Origin: Bradyrhizobium nitroreducens
Lineage (GTDB): Bacteria > Pseudomonadota > Alphaproteobacteria > Rhizobiales > Xanthobacteraceae
NCBI RefSeq assembly: GCF_002776695.1
Contig: NZ_LFJC01000003.1
Span: 4,884,896-4,948,895 of the forward strand
DNA: 64,000 bases
Reading direction: 5' to 3'
The position numbers and the translations under genes are program-made. A model generated the notes under the pieces. It made no database searches. It saw only the letters and a list, made by a program, of their open reading frames with translations, and was not told the origin of the DNA. This document shows positions 48,381-57,218 of this stretch, piece after piece; the first letter of the stretch is position 1; each line of letters opens with the position of its first letter.

Positions 48381-49964
48381 ATGGCCAATGCCACGACTGC
48401 TTCACCTGCCATGATGGCGGCCCCTGCTTCGGACCGCATCGCGCCGAAGCGGCTGTTCGCCTTCATCATCATGGTGTTCGGGATGTTCATGTCGATCCTG
48501 GACATCCAGATCGTCTCGGCGTCCTTGAGCGAAATCCAGGCTGGCCTGTCGGCGAGCTCCAGCGAAGTCTCCTGGGTGCAGACCGCCTATCTGATCGCCG
48601 AAGTCATCGCGATCCCGCTGTCGGGATTCCTGTCGCGCGCCTTCGGCACGCGGCTCTTGTTCGCGATCTCGGCGGCCGGCTTCACCATATCGAGCCTGCT
48701 CTGCGGCTTTGCCACGACCATCGAGGAGATGATCCTCTGGCGCGCGCTGCAGGGCTTCCTCGGCGCCGGCATGATCCCGACGGTGTTCGCCTCGGCCTAT
48801 ACCGTGTTCCCGCGGTCGAAATTCCACATCGTCGGTCCCATCATCGGGCTTGTCGCGACCCTCGCGCCCACGATCGGGCCGACGGTCGGCGGCTACATCA
48901 CCGACCTGATGTCGTGGAACTGGCTGTTCTTCATCAACGTCGTGCCCGGCATCGGCATCACGCTGGGTGTGCTGGCGCTGGTCGATTTCGACGAGCCGCA
49001 TTTCGAATTGCTCGACCGCTTCGACTGGTGGGGCCTGTCGTTCATGGCCGGCTTCCTCGGCACGCTCGAATACGTGCTGGAGGAGGGGCCGCAATATGAA
49101 TGGCTGCAGGATACCTCGGTCGCGATCTGCGCGTGGATCTGCGCGATCTCGGCGATCGCCTTCTTCTGGCGCGTCTTCACGGCGGCCGAGCCGATCGTCA
49201 ATTTGCGTACCTTCTCCAACCGCAATTTCGCGATCGGCTGCGTGCTGCAGTTCTGCATCGGCATCGGCCTCTACGGCCTGACCTACATCTATCCGCGCTA
49301 TCTCGCCGAGGTGCGCGGCTACAGCGCGCTGATGATCGGCGAGACCATGTTCGTCTCCGGCATCACCATGTTCCTGATCGCGCCGCTGGTCGGGCGTCTC
49401 ATGGTGAAGATCGACATGCGCTACATGATCGCATTCGGCCTCGTCGTGTTCGCGATCGGCTCCTACCAGATGACCTGGATCACCCGCGACTACGATTTCT
49501 ACGAGCTGCTGGTGCCGCAGATCCTGCGCGGTGTCGGCATGATGTTCGCGATGGTGCCGACCAACAACATCGCGCTCGGCACGCTGGCGCCCGACCGGGT
49601 GAAGAACGCATCGGGCCTGTTCAACCTGATGCGCAATCTCGGCGGCGCGGTCGGGCTCGCCGTCATCAACACCGTGCTCAACGACCGCACTGACCTCCAC
49701 ATCACCCGCCTCCAGGAGCGCGTGACCTGGGGCAACGCCACCGCGACCGAAACCCTCACCATGTTCATGCAGAAGTTCCAGGGGCTCGGCGATTCCACGC
49801 TGATGGCGATGAAACAGCTCTCCCAGCTCGTGCACCGCCAGGCCGTGGTGATGAGCTTCGGCGATGCCTTCTTCGTGCTGACGCTGTTCTATCTCGGCCT
49901 CAGCCTGCTGGTGACGCTGCTGAGCAAGCCGGTCTCGCCGACCGCCGGCGGCGACGCGCACTGA
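48381..49964 (+). CDS. DHA2-family MFS drug transporter (EmrB type)
   Basis: A 527-residue inner-membrane transporter of the 14-helix drug:proton antiporter family. FGMFMSILDIQIVSASLSEI starts helix 1, SSEVSWVQTAYLIAEVIAIP is the conserved family motif region, and LGAGMIPTVFASAYTVFP and TIGPTVGGYI follow. It sits 30 bases after the adaptor gene and forms the export unit with it. Likely substrates are hydrophobic toxic compounds; plant-derived molecules are typical for rhizobial Emr pumps, but that is inference. Confidence 0.94.
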   Translation: MANATTASPAMMAAPASDRIAPKRLFAFIIMVFGMFMSILDIQIVSASLSEIQAGLSASSSEVSWVQTAYLIAEVIAIPLSGFLSRAFGTRLLFAISAAGFTISSLLCGFATTIEEMILWRALQGFLGAGMIPTVFASAYTVFPRSKFHIVGPIIGLVATLAPTIGPTVGGYITDLMSWNWLFFINVVPGIGITLGVLALVDFDEPHFELLDRFDWWGLSFMAGFLGTLEYVLEEGPQYEWLQDTSVAICAWICAISAIAFFWRVFTAAEPIVNLRTFSNRNFAIGCVLQFCIGIGLYGLTYIYPRYLAEVRGYSALMIGETMFVSGITMFLIAPLVGRLMVKIDMRYMIAFGLVVFAIGSYQMTWITRDYDFYELLVPQILRGVGMMFAMVPTNNIALGTLAPDRVKNASGLFNLMRNLGGAVGLAVINTVLNDRTDLHITRLQERVTWGNATATETLTMFMQKFQGLGDSTLMAMKQLSQLVHRQAVVMSFGDAFFVLTLFYLGLSLLVTLLSKPVSPTAGGDAH

Positions 49965-49977
49965 GCCCACGCACTCG

Positions 49978-50090
49978 CTGTCGTCGTCCGGCTTGACCGG
50001 GCGATCCAGTATCCCGGAGGCCGGCGTTGGAGTGCTCGCCACATGCGCTGCGGCGTACTGGATGCCCCGGTCGAGCCGGGGCATGACAGC
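49978..50090. repeat. GTCGTCCGGCTTGACCGGGCGATCCAGTA palindromic repeat
   Basis: GTCGTCCGGCTTGACCGGGC and GATCCAGTATCCCGG face GTACTGGATGCCCCGGTCGA and GCCGGGGCATGAC. An imperfect ~110-base palindrome between the efflux operon and the next transcription unit. Confidence 0.7.
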
Positions 50091-50180
50091 GGAGATGAGG
50101 CGGGAGCAACGCCTACCCAAGCGGTGCGCTACTCCGCAAACCAAATTGCAACACTCATCCGTGATCTCGCGCGAGCCCCG

Positions 50181-50209
50181 TTGCAAAGCGCGAGCGGCAC
50201 ATCTATAAA
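50181..50209 (+). promoter_or_regulatory. Predicted sigma-70 promoter
   Basis: TTGCAA, 17 bases, TATAAA: a close match to the housekeeping consensus with ideal spacing, unusually clean for a GC-rich genome. Transcription would start near 50216, about 29 bases before the 24-codon ORF and about 220-255 bases before the ABC exporter gene. Confidence 0.7.
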
Positions 50210-50244
50210 GCGCACCTCATTCAATCGAACCGGGAGGGATTTGC

Positions 50245-50319
50245 ATGATTTCGTCGCATTCGCAGATCGTACGCCCGCGCTCGATGATCGTCTGGTTCGG
50301 TATGTACGCGGCCTGCTAG
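50245..50319 (+). CDS. 24-codon leader ORF or small peptide
   Basis: ATG 50245 stands six bases after GGGAGGG. The peptide begins MISSHSQIVRPRSMIVWFGM and ends YAAC at TAG 50319. A strong promoter with correct spacing lies upstream. It precedes the ABC exporter gene by 115-150 bases and could be a regulatory leader peptide or a small membrane-active protein. It contains no run of one amino acid, so classical attenuation by a single amino acid is not suggested. No related sequence is known to me. Confidence 0.55.
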   Translation: MISSHSQIVRPRSMIVWFGMYAAC

Positions 50320-50469
50320 AGGCCTCTTCCGCCAGCTTCGATTGGGCGCCACGTCCCGATCGCTCCTCTTCCCAAGTCAAAGCCAACTTCAAGTGACGCC
50401 CGTCCGGCCCTCGCGGCTGGCCCGCGTCCATCGATGGAGCCGGCCCGCGCAAAGCGGCCGGATGATGTC

Positions 50470-52269
50470 ATGACCGCTCTGTCCAAGAAGCCCGCGGCGA
50501 TACGCGTGGTACTGCCCTTCGTGTTCCGGCACTGGCTGAAACAGCCGGGGCGGGGGCTCATCGTGGCCAGTGGCCTGCTGGGTGCGACCGTCGCCGACCT
50601 GTTCATGCCCGTATTCTCGGGACAGCTGGTCGACGCGCTGACGCGCGGCCCGTCCGATCCTGCTGCACGCCATGCGGCTCTGGTGGCCTTCGGCTCCATC
50701 GTGGCGCTGGGCGCGGCCGCCGTGGTGCTGCGGTTGACCGGCCTGCAGGCGATCGTGCCGTTTACGCTCAAGACCATGTCGGACGTCGCGCAGGAGACCT
50801 TCACACGCGTGCAGCGTTTCTCCACCGACTGGCACGCCAACTCCTTCGCGGGCTCCACAGTGCGCAAGATCACGCGCGGCATGTGGGCGCTCGACCTGCT
50901 CAACGACACCATCCTGATGGCGTTGGCACCGTCGCTGCTGGTGCTGATCGGCTCGATGGTCCTGATCGGCCTGCACTGGGCGTCGCTCGGCGTGGTGATC
51001 GCGGTGGGGGCGATCTTCTACGTCACCATCACCGTGGTGTTTTCGACGCGCTACATCGCGCCGGCCGCGCGGGTCTCGAACGCGTGGGACACCAAGGTCG
51101 GCGGCACGCTGGCGGACGCGCTCACCTGCAACGCGGTGGTGAAATCCTTCGGCGCCGAGCTGCGCGAGGATGTGCGACTTGCGCGCGTCATCGGCCGCTG
51201 GCGGGTGCGGGTGCGGCGGACCTGGCTCCGCTACAACTACACGGCCATGGCGCAGCTGTCGCTGCTGCTATGCCTGCGCGCGTCGGTCATTGGCGGTTCG
51301 GTTCTGCTGTGGATGTACGGCCACGCCTCGCCCGGCGACGTCACCTACGTGCTGACCAGCTACTACATCATCCACGCCTATCTGCGTGACGTCGGCATGC
51401 ACATCAACAACCTGCAGCGTTCGGTCAACGACATGGACGAGTTGGTGGCGATCCACGCCGAGCCCATCGGGATTGCCGATGCTGAGGACGCACGGCCGAT
51501 TGCGATCGAAGGCGGCGAGATCGTGTTCGACGACGTCACGTTCCATTATGGCGGTCATCACGCGCCGCTGTACGACGGCTTGTCGGTGAAGATCCGCGCC
51601 GGCGAACGGGTCGGCCTGGTCGGCCGCTCGGGCTCCGGCAAGACCACCTTCGTCAAGTTGGTGCAGCGGCTCTACGACGTCACCGGCGGCCGCGTGCTGA
51701 TCGACGGGCAGGACATCGCGCACGCCACGCAGCAATCGCTGCGCAGCCAGGTCGCGATCGTGCAGCAGGACCCGATCCTGTTTCACCGCTCGCTCGCCGA
51801 GAACATCGCCTACGGCCGGCCGGGCGCCAGCCTCGAGGCGATCGAGCATGCGGCGCGGCTTGCGAATGCGCACGACTTCATCCTGCGCCTGCCGAAGGGC
51901 TACGGCACGCTCGTCGGTGAGCGCGGCGTGAAGCTGTCGGGCGGCGAACGGCAGCGCGTGGCGCTGGCGCGGGCCTTCCTGGCGGACGCGCCGGTGCTGA
52001 TCCTGGACGAGGCGACCTCGAGCCTCGATTCGGAATCGGAGGCGCTGATCCAGCAGGCGATGGAGCGGTTGATGAAGGGGCGCACCTCGGTCGTGATCGC
52101 GCACCGGCTGTCGACGGTGAAGAGCCTCGACCGCATCCTGGTGTTCGACCGCGGCGAGATCGTCGAGCAAGGCACCCACGCCGTGCTCGCGCGCAAGCCG
52201 GACGGCATCTATCGCGGCCTGTTCGAGCGCCAGGTGGTGGAGCTCGGGCATATCGCGGCAGCAGAGTGA
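50470..52269 (+). CDS. ABC exporter, fused permease and ATPase
   Basis: A roughly 599-residue half-transporter of the MsbA/lipid and drug exporter type that works as a dimer in the inner membrane. The six-helix domain spans about 15-315. The ATPase has Walker A GRSGSGKTT, signature LSGGERQRVALARAF, Walker B VLILDEATSSLDSES and switch VIAHRLSTV. The start is either ATG 50470 or ATG 50434; neither has a strong ribosome-binding site. The upstream leader ORF and promoter belong to this unit. The substrate is unknown; the neighbouring efflux genes suggest export of toxic compounds or lipids. Confidence 0.9.
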   Translation: MTALSKKPAAIRVVLPFVFRHWLKQPGRGLIVASGLLGATVADLFMPVFSGQLVDALTRGPSDPAARHAALVAFGSIVALGAAAVVLRLTGLQAIVPFTLKTMSDVAQETFTRVQRFSTDWHANSFAGSTVRKITRGMWALDLLNDTILMALAPSLLVLIGSMVLIGLHWASLGVVIAVGAIFYVTITVVFSTRYIAPAARVSNAWDTKVGGTLADALTCNAVVKSFGAELREDVRLARVIGRWRVRVRRTWLRYNYTAMAQLSLLLCLRASVIGGSVLLWMYGHASPGDVTYVLTSYYIIHAYLRDVGMHINNLQRSVNDMDELVAIHAEPIGIADAEDARPIAIEGGEIVFDDVTFHYGGHHAPLYDGLSVKIRAGERVGLVGRSGSGKTTFVKLVQRLYDVTGGRVLIDGQDIAHATQQSLRSQVAIVQQDPILFHRSLAENIAYGRPGASLEAIEHAARLANAHDFILRLPKGYGTLVGERGVKLSGGERQRVALARAFLADAPVLILDEATSSLDSESEALIQQAMERLMKGRTSVVIAHRLSTVKSLDRILVFDRGEIVEQGTHAVLARKPDGIYRGLFERQVVELGHIAAAE

Positions 52270-52351
52270 GGCGCGCGGCGGCGGGCGAGCGTCCCGCCGC
52301 CAAGGAATACGTCCAGGAAGCCGTCGAGGAAGCTGTCAAGGATGAGATGTC

Positions 52352-53758
52352 ATGAAAGACCTGACGAACGGCTCCATCGTGAGACATATCCTGGCCATGG
52401 CGCCTCCGATCATGGCCGGCATGATCTCGATCATGATCTGCCAGCTGGTCGATCTGTATTTCGTGTCGGGCCAGGGCGATGCCGCCGTTGCGGGTGTCGC
52501 TGCGGCCGGCAACGCCGGCTTTCTCGTCAACGGGCTGATGCAGGTGCTCGGCGTCGGCACGGTCGCGCTGATGGCGCATGCCGTGGGACGTAAGGATCGG
52601 GCGGACGCAAATTTGATCTTCAACCAGGCGGTCGCGCTGTCGGTGCTGTTCGGCCTGTTGACCCTGGTCGCCGGAGCGGTGCTGTCCCGCCTCTACATGC
52701 GTTCGATCGCCGCGGACCAGGCCACGATCGAGGCGGGAACCGTTTATCTGCTGTGGTTCATGCCAGCGCTCGCTCTGGAGTTCGTCATGCAAGTGATTGC
52801 GTCCGCGCTCCGCGCGACCGGCATCGTGCGCCCCGCCATGTTGGTGCGGGTGGTCGCGGTCGTCATCAACATCGCGCTGGCGCCGGTGCTGATCTCGGGC
52901 TGGGGCACCGGGTACGCGCTCGGCGTCGCCGGCGCGGGGCTGGCGAGTTCGATTGCGGTCGCCATCGGCGCTCTGATGCTGCTGGCGTATTTTCGCAAGG
53001 TCGAGCGCTACGTCGCCTTCAATCCGGCGCAATGGCGTCCGCAGCCGCACCATTTGAAACGCATTCTCAACGTCGGCCTGCCGGCCGGCGGCGAGTTCGC
53101 GATGATGTTCATCTTCATGGCGGTCGTCTACTACGTGCTGAGCGATTTCGGCGCGGCGACGCAGGCCGGATTCGGCATCGGGCAGCGCGTGCTCGGCCTG
53201 ATCCACATGCCCGCGCTCGCGGTGGCGCTGGCCGCAGGACCGATCGCCGGCCAGAACGTCGGCGCGGCCGACGCTGCGCGTGTGCGGGAAACCTTCGTCA
53301 AGGCCGCGCTGATCGTCACCACCGTGATGACCGGCTTCATGATCCTAGCGCAGGTGAGGCCGCAGCTGCTGCTCGCGGGCTTCTCGAACGACCGCGAGAC
53401 CATGGAGATCGCATACCTGTTCCTGCGGATCATCTCGCTCAACATGATCGCACAGGGTCTGATCTTCACCTGCTCGAGCATGTTCCAGGCCCTCGGCAAC
53501 ACCAAGCCGGTGCTCCTGAGCTCGGCGACGCGCGTGTTCACCTACTCGCTGCCGGCGATCTGGCTCTCGACGCGGCCGGGCTTTCGCATGGAGTACGTCT
53601 GGTACCTGTCGGTCGCGGCGACCACGCTCCAGGCGGGCTTGAGCCTGTGGCTGCTGCGCCGCGAATTCAGCAAGCGCCTGACGCCGGTTCGACCGGCGGA
53701 GACCGCAGCGCAGGCCGAGGCTGATGCCGTGGCGCCGCCCGCGCGTGCGCCGGCCTAG
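52352..53758 (+). CDS. MATE family efflux transporter
   Basis: A 468-residue, 12-helix multidrug and toxin extrusion transporter of the NorM/DinF kind, driven by Na+ or H+. Typical segments are GSIVRHILAMAPPIMAGMIS, the first-half VDLYFVSGQGDAAVAGVAAA and the second-half FGAATQAGFGIGQRVLGLIH with GPIAGQNVGAADAARVRETF. It follows the ABC exporter by 82 bases in the same direction and may share its transcript. AAGGATGAG precedes the ATG. The C-terminal tail is hydrophilic. Confidence 0.92.
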   Translation: MKDLTNGSIVRHILAMAPPIMAGMISIMICQLVDLYFVSGQGDAAVAGVAAAGNAGFLVNGLMQVLGVGTVALMAHAVGRKDRADANLIFNQAVALSVLFGLLTLVAGAVLSRLYMRSIAADQATIEAGTVYLLWFMPALALEFVMQVIASALRATGIVRPAMLVRVVAVVINIALAPVLISGWGTGYALGVAGAGLASSIAVAIGALMLLAYFRKVERYVAFNPAQWRPQPHHLKRILNVGLPAGGEFAMMFIFMAVVYYVLSDFGAATQAGFGIGQRVLGLIHMPALAVALAAGPIAGQNVGAADAARVRETFVKAALIVTTVMTGFMILAQVRPQLLLAGFSNDRETMEIAYLFLRIISLNMIAQGLIFTCSSMFQALGNTKPVLLSSATRVFTYSLPAIWLSTRPGFRMEYVWYLSVAATTLQAGLSLWLLRREFSKRLTPVRPAETAAQAEADAVAPPARAPA

Positions 53759-53823
53759 CCGCTTGTGACCGGCCCGCGGCTCCGGCTAGTTTCGCAGTAC
53801 CGTGCGGTGGTCAAAGGGGCGCG

Positions 53824-55098
53824 ATGACGGAGGTGGCGAAGGAGCAGCAGGCGGCATCGTGGCTCGCCGCGATCTGGGCGGCGCGCTACCGCACGCCGGC
53901 CCGCTTCGTCGCGCTGATCGCGTTGCTTCTGCCGTGGACCACGACCGGGTTGATCTTCGCGCTCGTTCCCTGGTTGATCGCCTTCGCCTTCCTCGATCTC
54001 CGCGAATTTCCGCGCTCGCTGCTTCGCCCGATCTGCCTGCTGCCGATCGCACTGGTCGTGCTCGCCGTCATGGGCACGCTCTGGTCGGATGCGCCCTGGC
54101 CGGAGCGAATCCACGCGATCGGGCCGGCAGCGAAGCTGCTGGTCATTCCGCTCCTGATCTACCAGTTCGAGCGCTGGCCCTACGGCCATTGGGTGTTTTC
54201 CGCCTTCCTGGCGTCCTGCACGGCCCTGATGCTCTATTCCTTTGCCGTTGCCATCGACCCCTCGCTCTCGCTGAAGCTCTATCTGTCGCGCGGGCCCTAC
54301 AAGGTCGAAAGCGGGATCGCGGTGCGCAACTATATCGACCAGAGCCAGGAGTTCGCGCTCTGTGCGCTTGCGCTGGTCTACCCGATCGTGTCGCTGCTGC
54401 GGCAAGGTCGAGCCCGCAGCGCGGCGGTGTTCACAGTGCTCGCGATCGGATTCCTCGCCAACATGATCTTCGTCGTGGTCTCGCGCACGGCGCTGGTGAC
54501 GCTGCCGATCCTGGTGCTGGTGTTCGCGCTCCTGCATCTGCGCCGGCGCGCGGCGCTGCTCGCGGCAGGCGCGATGGCGCTGGCGGCCCTGCTGCTCTTG
54601 GCTGTGTCGCCGCATCTGCGCACGACGGTTGCGAAATTTCAGGCCGATTATGAGGCGAGCGTGCAGGATGGTCAGGTCAGCGGCATGGGTTCACGGCTGG
54701 AATATTGGCGGAAGTCCCTTCGCTTCGTCGCCGATGCACCGCTGATCGGCCACGGCACCGGCGCGATCCGCAGCCTGTTTGCAAGTGCGGCCGCCGATGG
54801 GCGCGACGACCCGCTGCGCCGCGAGATCGTCGGCAATCCGCACAATCAGACGCTGAGCGTGGCCGTGCAGTGGGGCGTCATCGGTGTCCTTGCCCTCTAC
54901 GCGCTGTGGTTTGCGCACCTCTCGATGTTTCGCGGCGAGGGGCTGGCCTGCCGGATCGGGCTTCTGATCGTGGTGCAGAACATGCTGACCTCGTTGCTCA
55001 ACACCCATCTGTTCGATTTTGTCCCGGGCTGGATCTACGTGCTCGGGGTCGGTGTTGCCGGAGGCATGGCGCTCGCCGCGAAGAGGGCGCGAGCCTAG
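53824..55098 (+). CDS. O-antigen ligase family protein (WaaL/Wzy-like)
   Basis: A 424-residue membrane protein with about 11 helices and the Wzy_C domain signature. A periplasmic loop contains RLEYWRKSLRFVADAPLIGH and GTGAIRSLF, followed by GNPHNQTLSVAVQWGVIGVL with the conserved histidine. Such proteins join O-polysaccharide to lipid A core or polymerise surface polysaccharide. No other glycan genes are nearby except the convergent FkbM methyltransferase gene, with which it shares four bases at the stop codons. Confidence 0.87.
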   Translation: MTEVAKEQQAASWLAAIWAARYRTPARFVALIALLLPWTTTGLIFALVPWLIAFAFLDLREFPRSLLRPICLLPIALVVLAVMGTLWSDAPWPERIHAIGPAAKLLVIPLLIYQFERWPYGHWVFSAFLASCTALMLYSFAVAIDPSLSLKLYLSRGPYKVESGIAVRNYIDQSQEFALCALALVYPIVSLLRQGRARSAAVFTVLAIGFLANMIFVVVSRTALVTLPILVLVFALLHLRRRAALLAAGAMALAALLLLAVSPHLRTTVAKFQADYEASVQDGQVSGMGSRLEYWRKSLRFVADAPLIGHGTGAIRSLFASAAADGRDDPLRREIVGNPHNQTLSVAVQWGVIGVLALYALWFAHLSMFRGEGLACRIGLLIVVQNMLTSLLNTHLFDFVPGWIYVLGVGVAGGMALAAKRARA

Positions 55099-55862
55099 CT
55101 CACCGATCCGGCCGACTGCTTTCGGAAAATGAAGCTGTTGCAGTAGTCCTTGCGCTTCCAGAACCAGTCGCCGTCCTGCCGCTGATGCTTGGCCGCGTCG
55201 AATTGCGAAATGGGAAGCACCCGGTGCTGGCACACGAAGCGTCCCTCGTATCCGAGGCGTTCGAGAAATGTGAAGACGTCGCCGACATGACCGGGCGCAA
55301 GGTGGCGGTTCTCGCATTCGAAGACCAGCAGCGGCCCGTCGTTGCGCAGGATTCGTTCGGCCCCCTTGAACACGGCAAGTTCGGCGCCTTCGACGTCGAT
55401 CTTGAGCAAAGCGATCCGCTCGGTCGGCCTGAAGTAGTCGTCCAGCGCGATTGCTGGCACGGTAAGCACGGAAACGCGCTCGGCCTTTGCGTCGCCGTGG
55501 CAGAGCGAGGCGCCGGGCTGATGGCCCTCCGGCACGTAGAGATCCTGCGGGCCGGAATGCGAATAAACGGCCTTGGCTTCGACGGTCACGTTCGCAAGTC
55601 CGATGACGTCGCAGATGCCGGTGAGCGCGTGCGCCAGTTCGGGCTGCGGTTCGAACGCGAAGATCCGTCCGTCATGGACCCACCACGACAGCCAGTAGAT
55701 GAAGCTGCCCTTGTTGGCGCCGACGTCGCAGGCGATATCGCCTGGTTTGAGATGCTGCCAAATGGCGGTGAGCTCGGTCCGCTCGTTGCGTAGCAGCGCC
55801 TTCAGCGCACGAACCCGAAATCGGATGCTCGTGGCCGTAAGCCAGGCGCGTAAAATGGCCAT
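55095..55862 (-). CDS. FkbM family methyltransferase
   Basis: A 255-residue SAM-dependent methyltransferase of the FkbM family, often found with polysaccharide genes and thought to O-methylate sugars. Motif I is GDIACDVGANKGSFIYWLSW, the adenine-binding acid is in RIFAFEPQPEL, and IALLKIDVEGAELAVFKGA is the family signature. ATG 55862 is used; a TTG at 55892 is an alternative with AGAGGATAT between. The adjacent O-antigen ligase suggests a surface-glycan substrate. Confidence 0.9.
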   Translation of the reverse strand: MAILRAWLTATSIRFRVRALKALLRNERTELTAIWQHLKPGDIACDVGANKGSFIYWLSWWVHDGRIFAFEPQPELAHALTGICDVIGLANVTVEAKAVYSHSGPQDLYVPEGHQPGASLCHGDAKAERVSVLTVPAIALDDYFRPTERIALLKIDVEGAELAVFKGAERILRNDGPLLVFECENRHLAPGHVGDVFTFLERLGYEGRFVCQHRVLPISQFDAAKHQRQDGDWFWKRKDYCNSFIFRKQSAGSVS

Positions 55863-55987
55863 TGGGTCAAAATATCCTCTTGCAGGCGTCAATGAACTTC
55901 AGGCAATGCCAAACCGTAGCCCGCAACCGGACTCGCTGCAACCGCGCGTTGCGTCCCTGCCAACGGTGTTCGAGGGTGCGCCGCGAT

Positions 55988-56731
55988 CTAGATCGCGCCG
56001 ATGCTGTTCCAGACCAGGGTGAGGCCCGACAGGAACAACAGGCCGAGCACGACATCGCCGAAATGCTTGTCGTTGAGGGCGTGATAGACCCGCGCGCCGG
56101 CCCAGGCGCCGATCAGCGTGCCTGGAAACGCCACCATCGCGAGCCAGATCACCTTGAGCTCGACGAGACCCGATGCGGTCTGCAGCAGCAGCGCGGTCGC
56201 CAGCACCGTGAAATTGAAGAGCTGGAAGATGCCGCGCCGTTCGTGCTTGTTCCAGCCGCGGATGTTGGCCCACAGGATCGGCAGCGGCCCGGACAAGCCG
56301 GCGAGGCCGCCCAGAATACCGCCGGCAAAGCCGATTGCGCCGTCGGCGATCCGGCCGCCGAACTTGATCGCGAGCGGCCGCTTGTTCAGATACATCGCGC
56401 TCGAAAAAACCAGAATCAGAACGCCGACGCTCAGCTTGAACACTTTTGGATCGGCCGTGGCGATCAGCATGGTTCCCAGCGGCACTCCGATCAGCCCGCC
56501 GATCAGGAACGGCCAGACCAGCGAGAGGTCAAAACTCTTCCACATCGACGGCAGCGTCGAGGTCTGCGCGATCACCGAGCAGATCAGCACCAGCGGCACC
56601 GCAAGCGAAGGCGGCAGCACGTAGAGCCAGATGCCGAGCGCCATCAATGCCGTGCCGAACCCGGCCAGCCCCGAGACGAAGCCGCCGGCCAATGCGCCGA
56701 GGGGCAGCAGGACGTAGGTCAGAGTGTCCAC
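55988..56731 (-). CDS. TauE/SafE family sulfite or organosulfonate exporter
   Basis: A 247-residue membrane protein with eight predicted helices and the family's two similar halves: LPLGALAGGFVSGLAGFGTA in the first and GFAGGILGGLAGLSGPLPIL in the second. Members move sulfite, sulfonates or other small anions. The start is GTG 56731, six bases after AAGGA. No sulfur-metabolism gene is adjacent, so the substrate remains open. Confidence 0.9.
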   Translation of the reverse strand: MDTLTYVLLPLGALAGGFVSGLAGFGTALMALGIWLYVLPPSLAVPLVLICSVIAQTSTLPSMWKSFDLSLVWPFLIGGLIGVPLGTMLIATADPKVFKLSVGVLILVFSSAMYLNKRPLAIKFGGRIADGAIGFAGGILGGLAGLSGPLPILWANIRGWNKHERRGIFQLFNFTVLATALLLQTASGLVELKVIWLAMVAFPGTLIGAWAGARVYHALNDKHFGDVVLGLLFLSGLTLVWNSIGAI

Positions 56732-56950
56732 AGAGTGTCCTTTGCAGCGATCCCGAATTGTTGATCGCCATCGCCCGCATAGCACGGCTGCCGTCGTGCA
56801 AGTCAATCCGTCGCGCACGCAAGCGTGATCTGCGGTGTCGGGCGTTCGTGGAAGACGCGCCTACATGACGGTCGTACTTCAATCCGGGGCCGATCGCCGC
56901 GATCGTGCTCACTGATCGGCCAGCCCCGAACGAGATGACGGAGAATGACG

Positions 56951-57211
56951 ATGACCCGTACCAACGTCGCCGTTGCGGCTGCATTGTTGTCGGCAGCGGC
57001 GTTGATGCCGACATTTGCCCAGGCTCAGTTTTCGGAGCCCGCGGCCTATCAGGCCGCTCATCCTGACCGCGATGTGCTGAATGGCGGCCAGCTCACGCCC
57101 GCGGGACGCGCGGCCCGTGGCGAGACAGCGGCGCCGACCGAAGCCTATGCGGCTTATCCGTCAGGTGCGACCCCGGCCGTTCGCCCTCGCCACCGCCGTC
57201 ACCACCGTTGA
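56951..57211 (+). CDS. Small secreted basic-tailed protein
   Basis: An 86-residue exported protein: a signal peptide of about 26 residues (MTRTNVAVAAALLSAAALMP, cleavage near AQA-QF), a polar Ala-rich middle with DRDVLNGGQLTPAGRAARGE, and a strongly basic end (RPRHRRHHR). ATG 56951 is seven bases after GGAG, better than ATG 56945. It converges on the MocR gene only seven bases away. No function was recognised. Confidence 0.65.
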   Translation: MTRTNVAVAAALLSAAALMPTFAQAQFSEPAAYQAAHPDRDVLNGGQLTPAGRAARGETAAPTEAYAAYPSGATPAVRPRHRRHHR

Positions 57212-57218
57212 GAACAGA

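Noticed and set aside
48402..50186. A 594-codon minus-strand frame opposite the EmrB-type gene
   Set aside because: Its sequence is an Arg/Asp/Gln/His-rich antisense shadow, while the plus strand encodes a clear 14-helix transporter.
50043..50396. A 117-codon plus-strand frame ahead of the ABC exporter
   Set aside because: It begins in a palindromic repeat, has no ribosome-binding site, and conflicts with the better supported promoter and 24-codon ORF.
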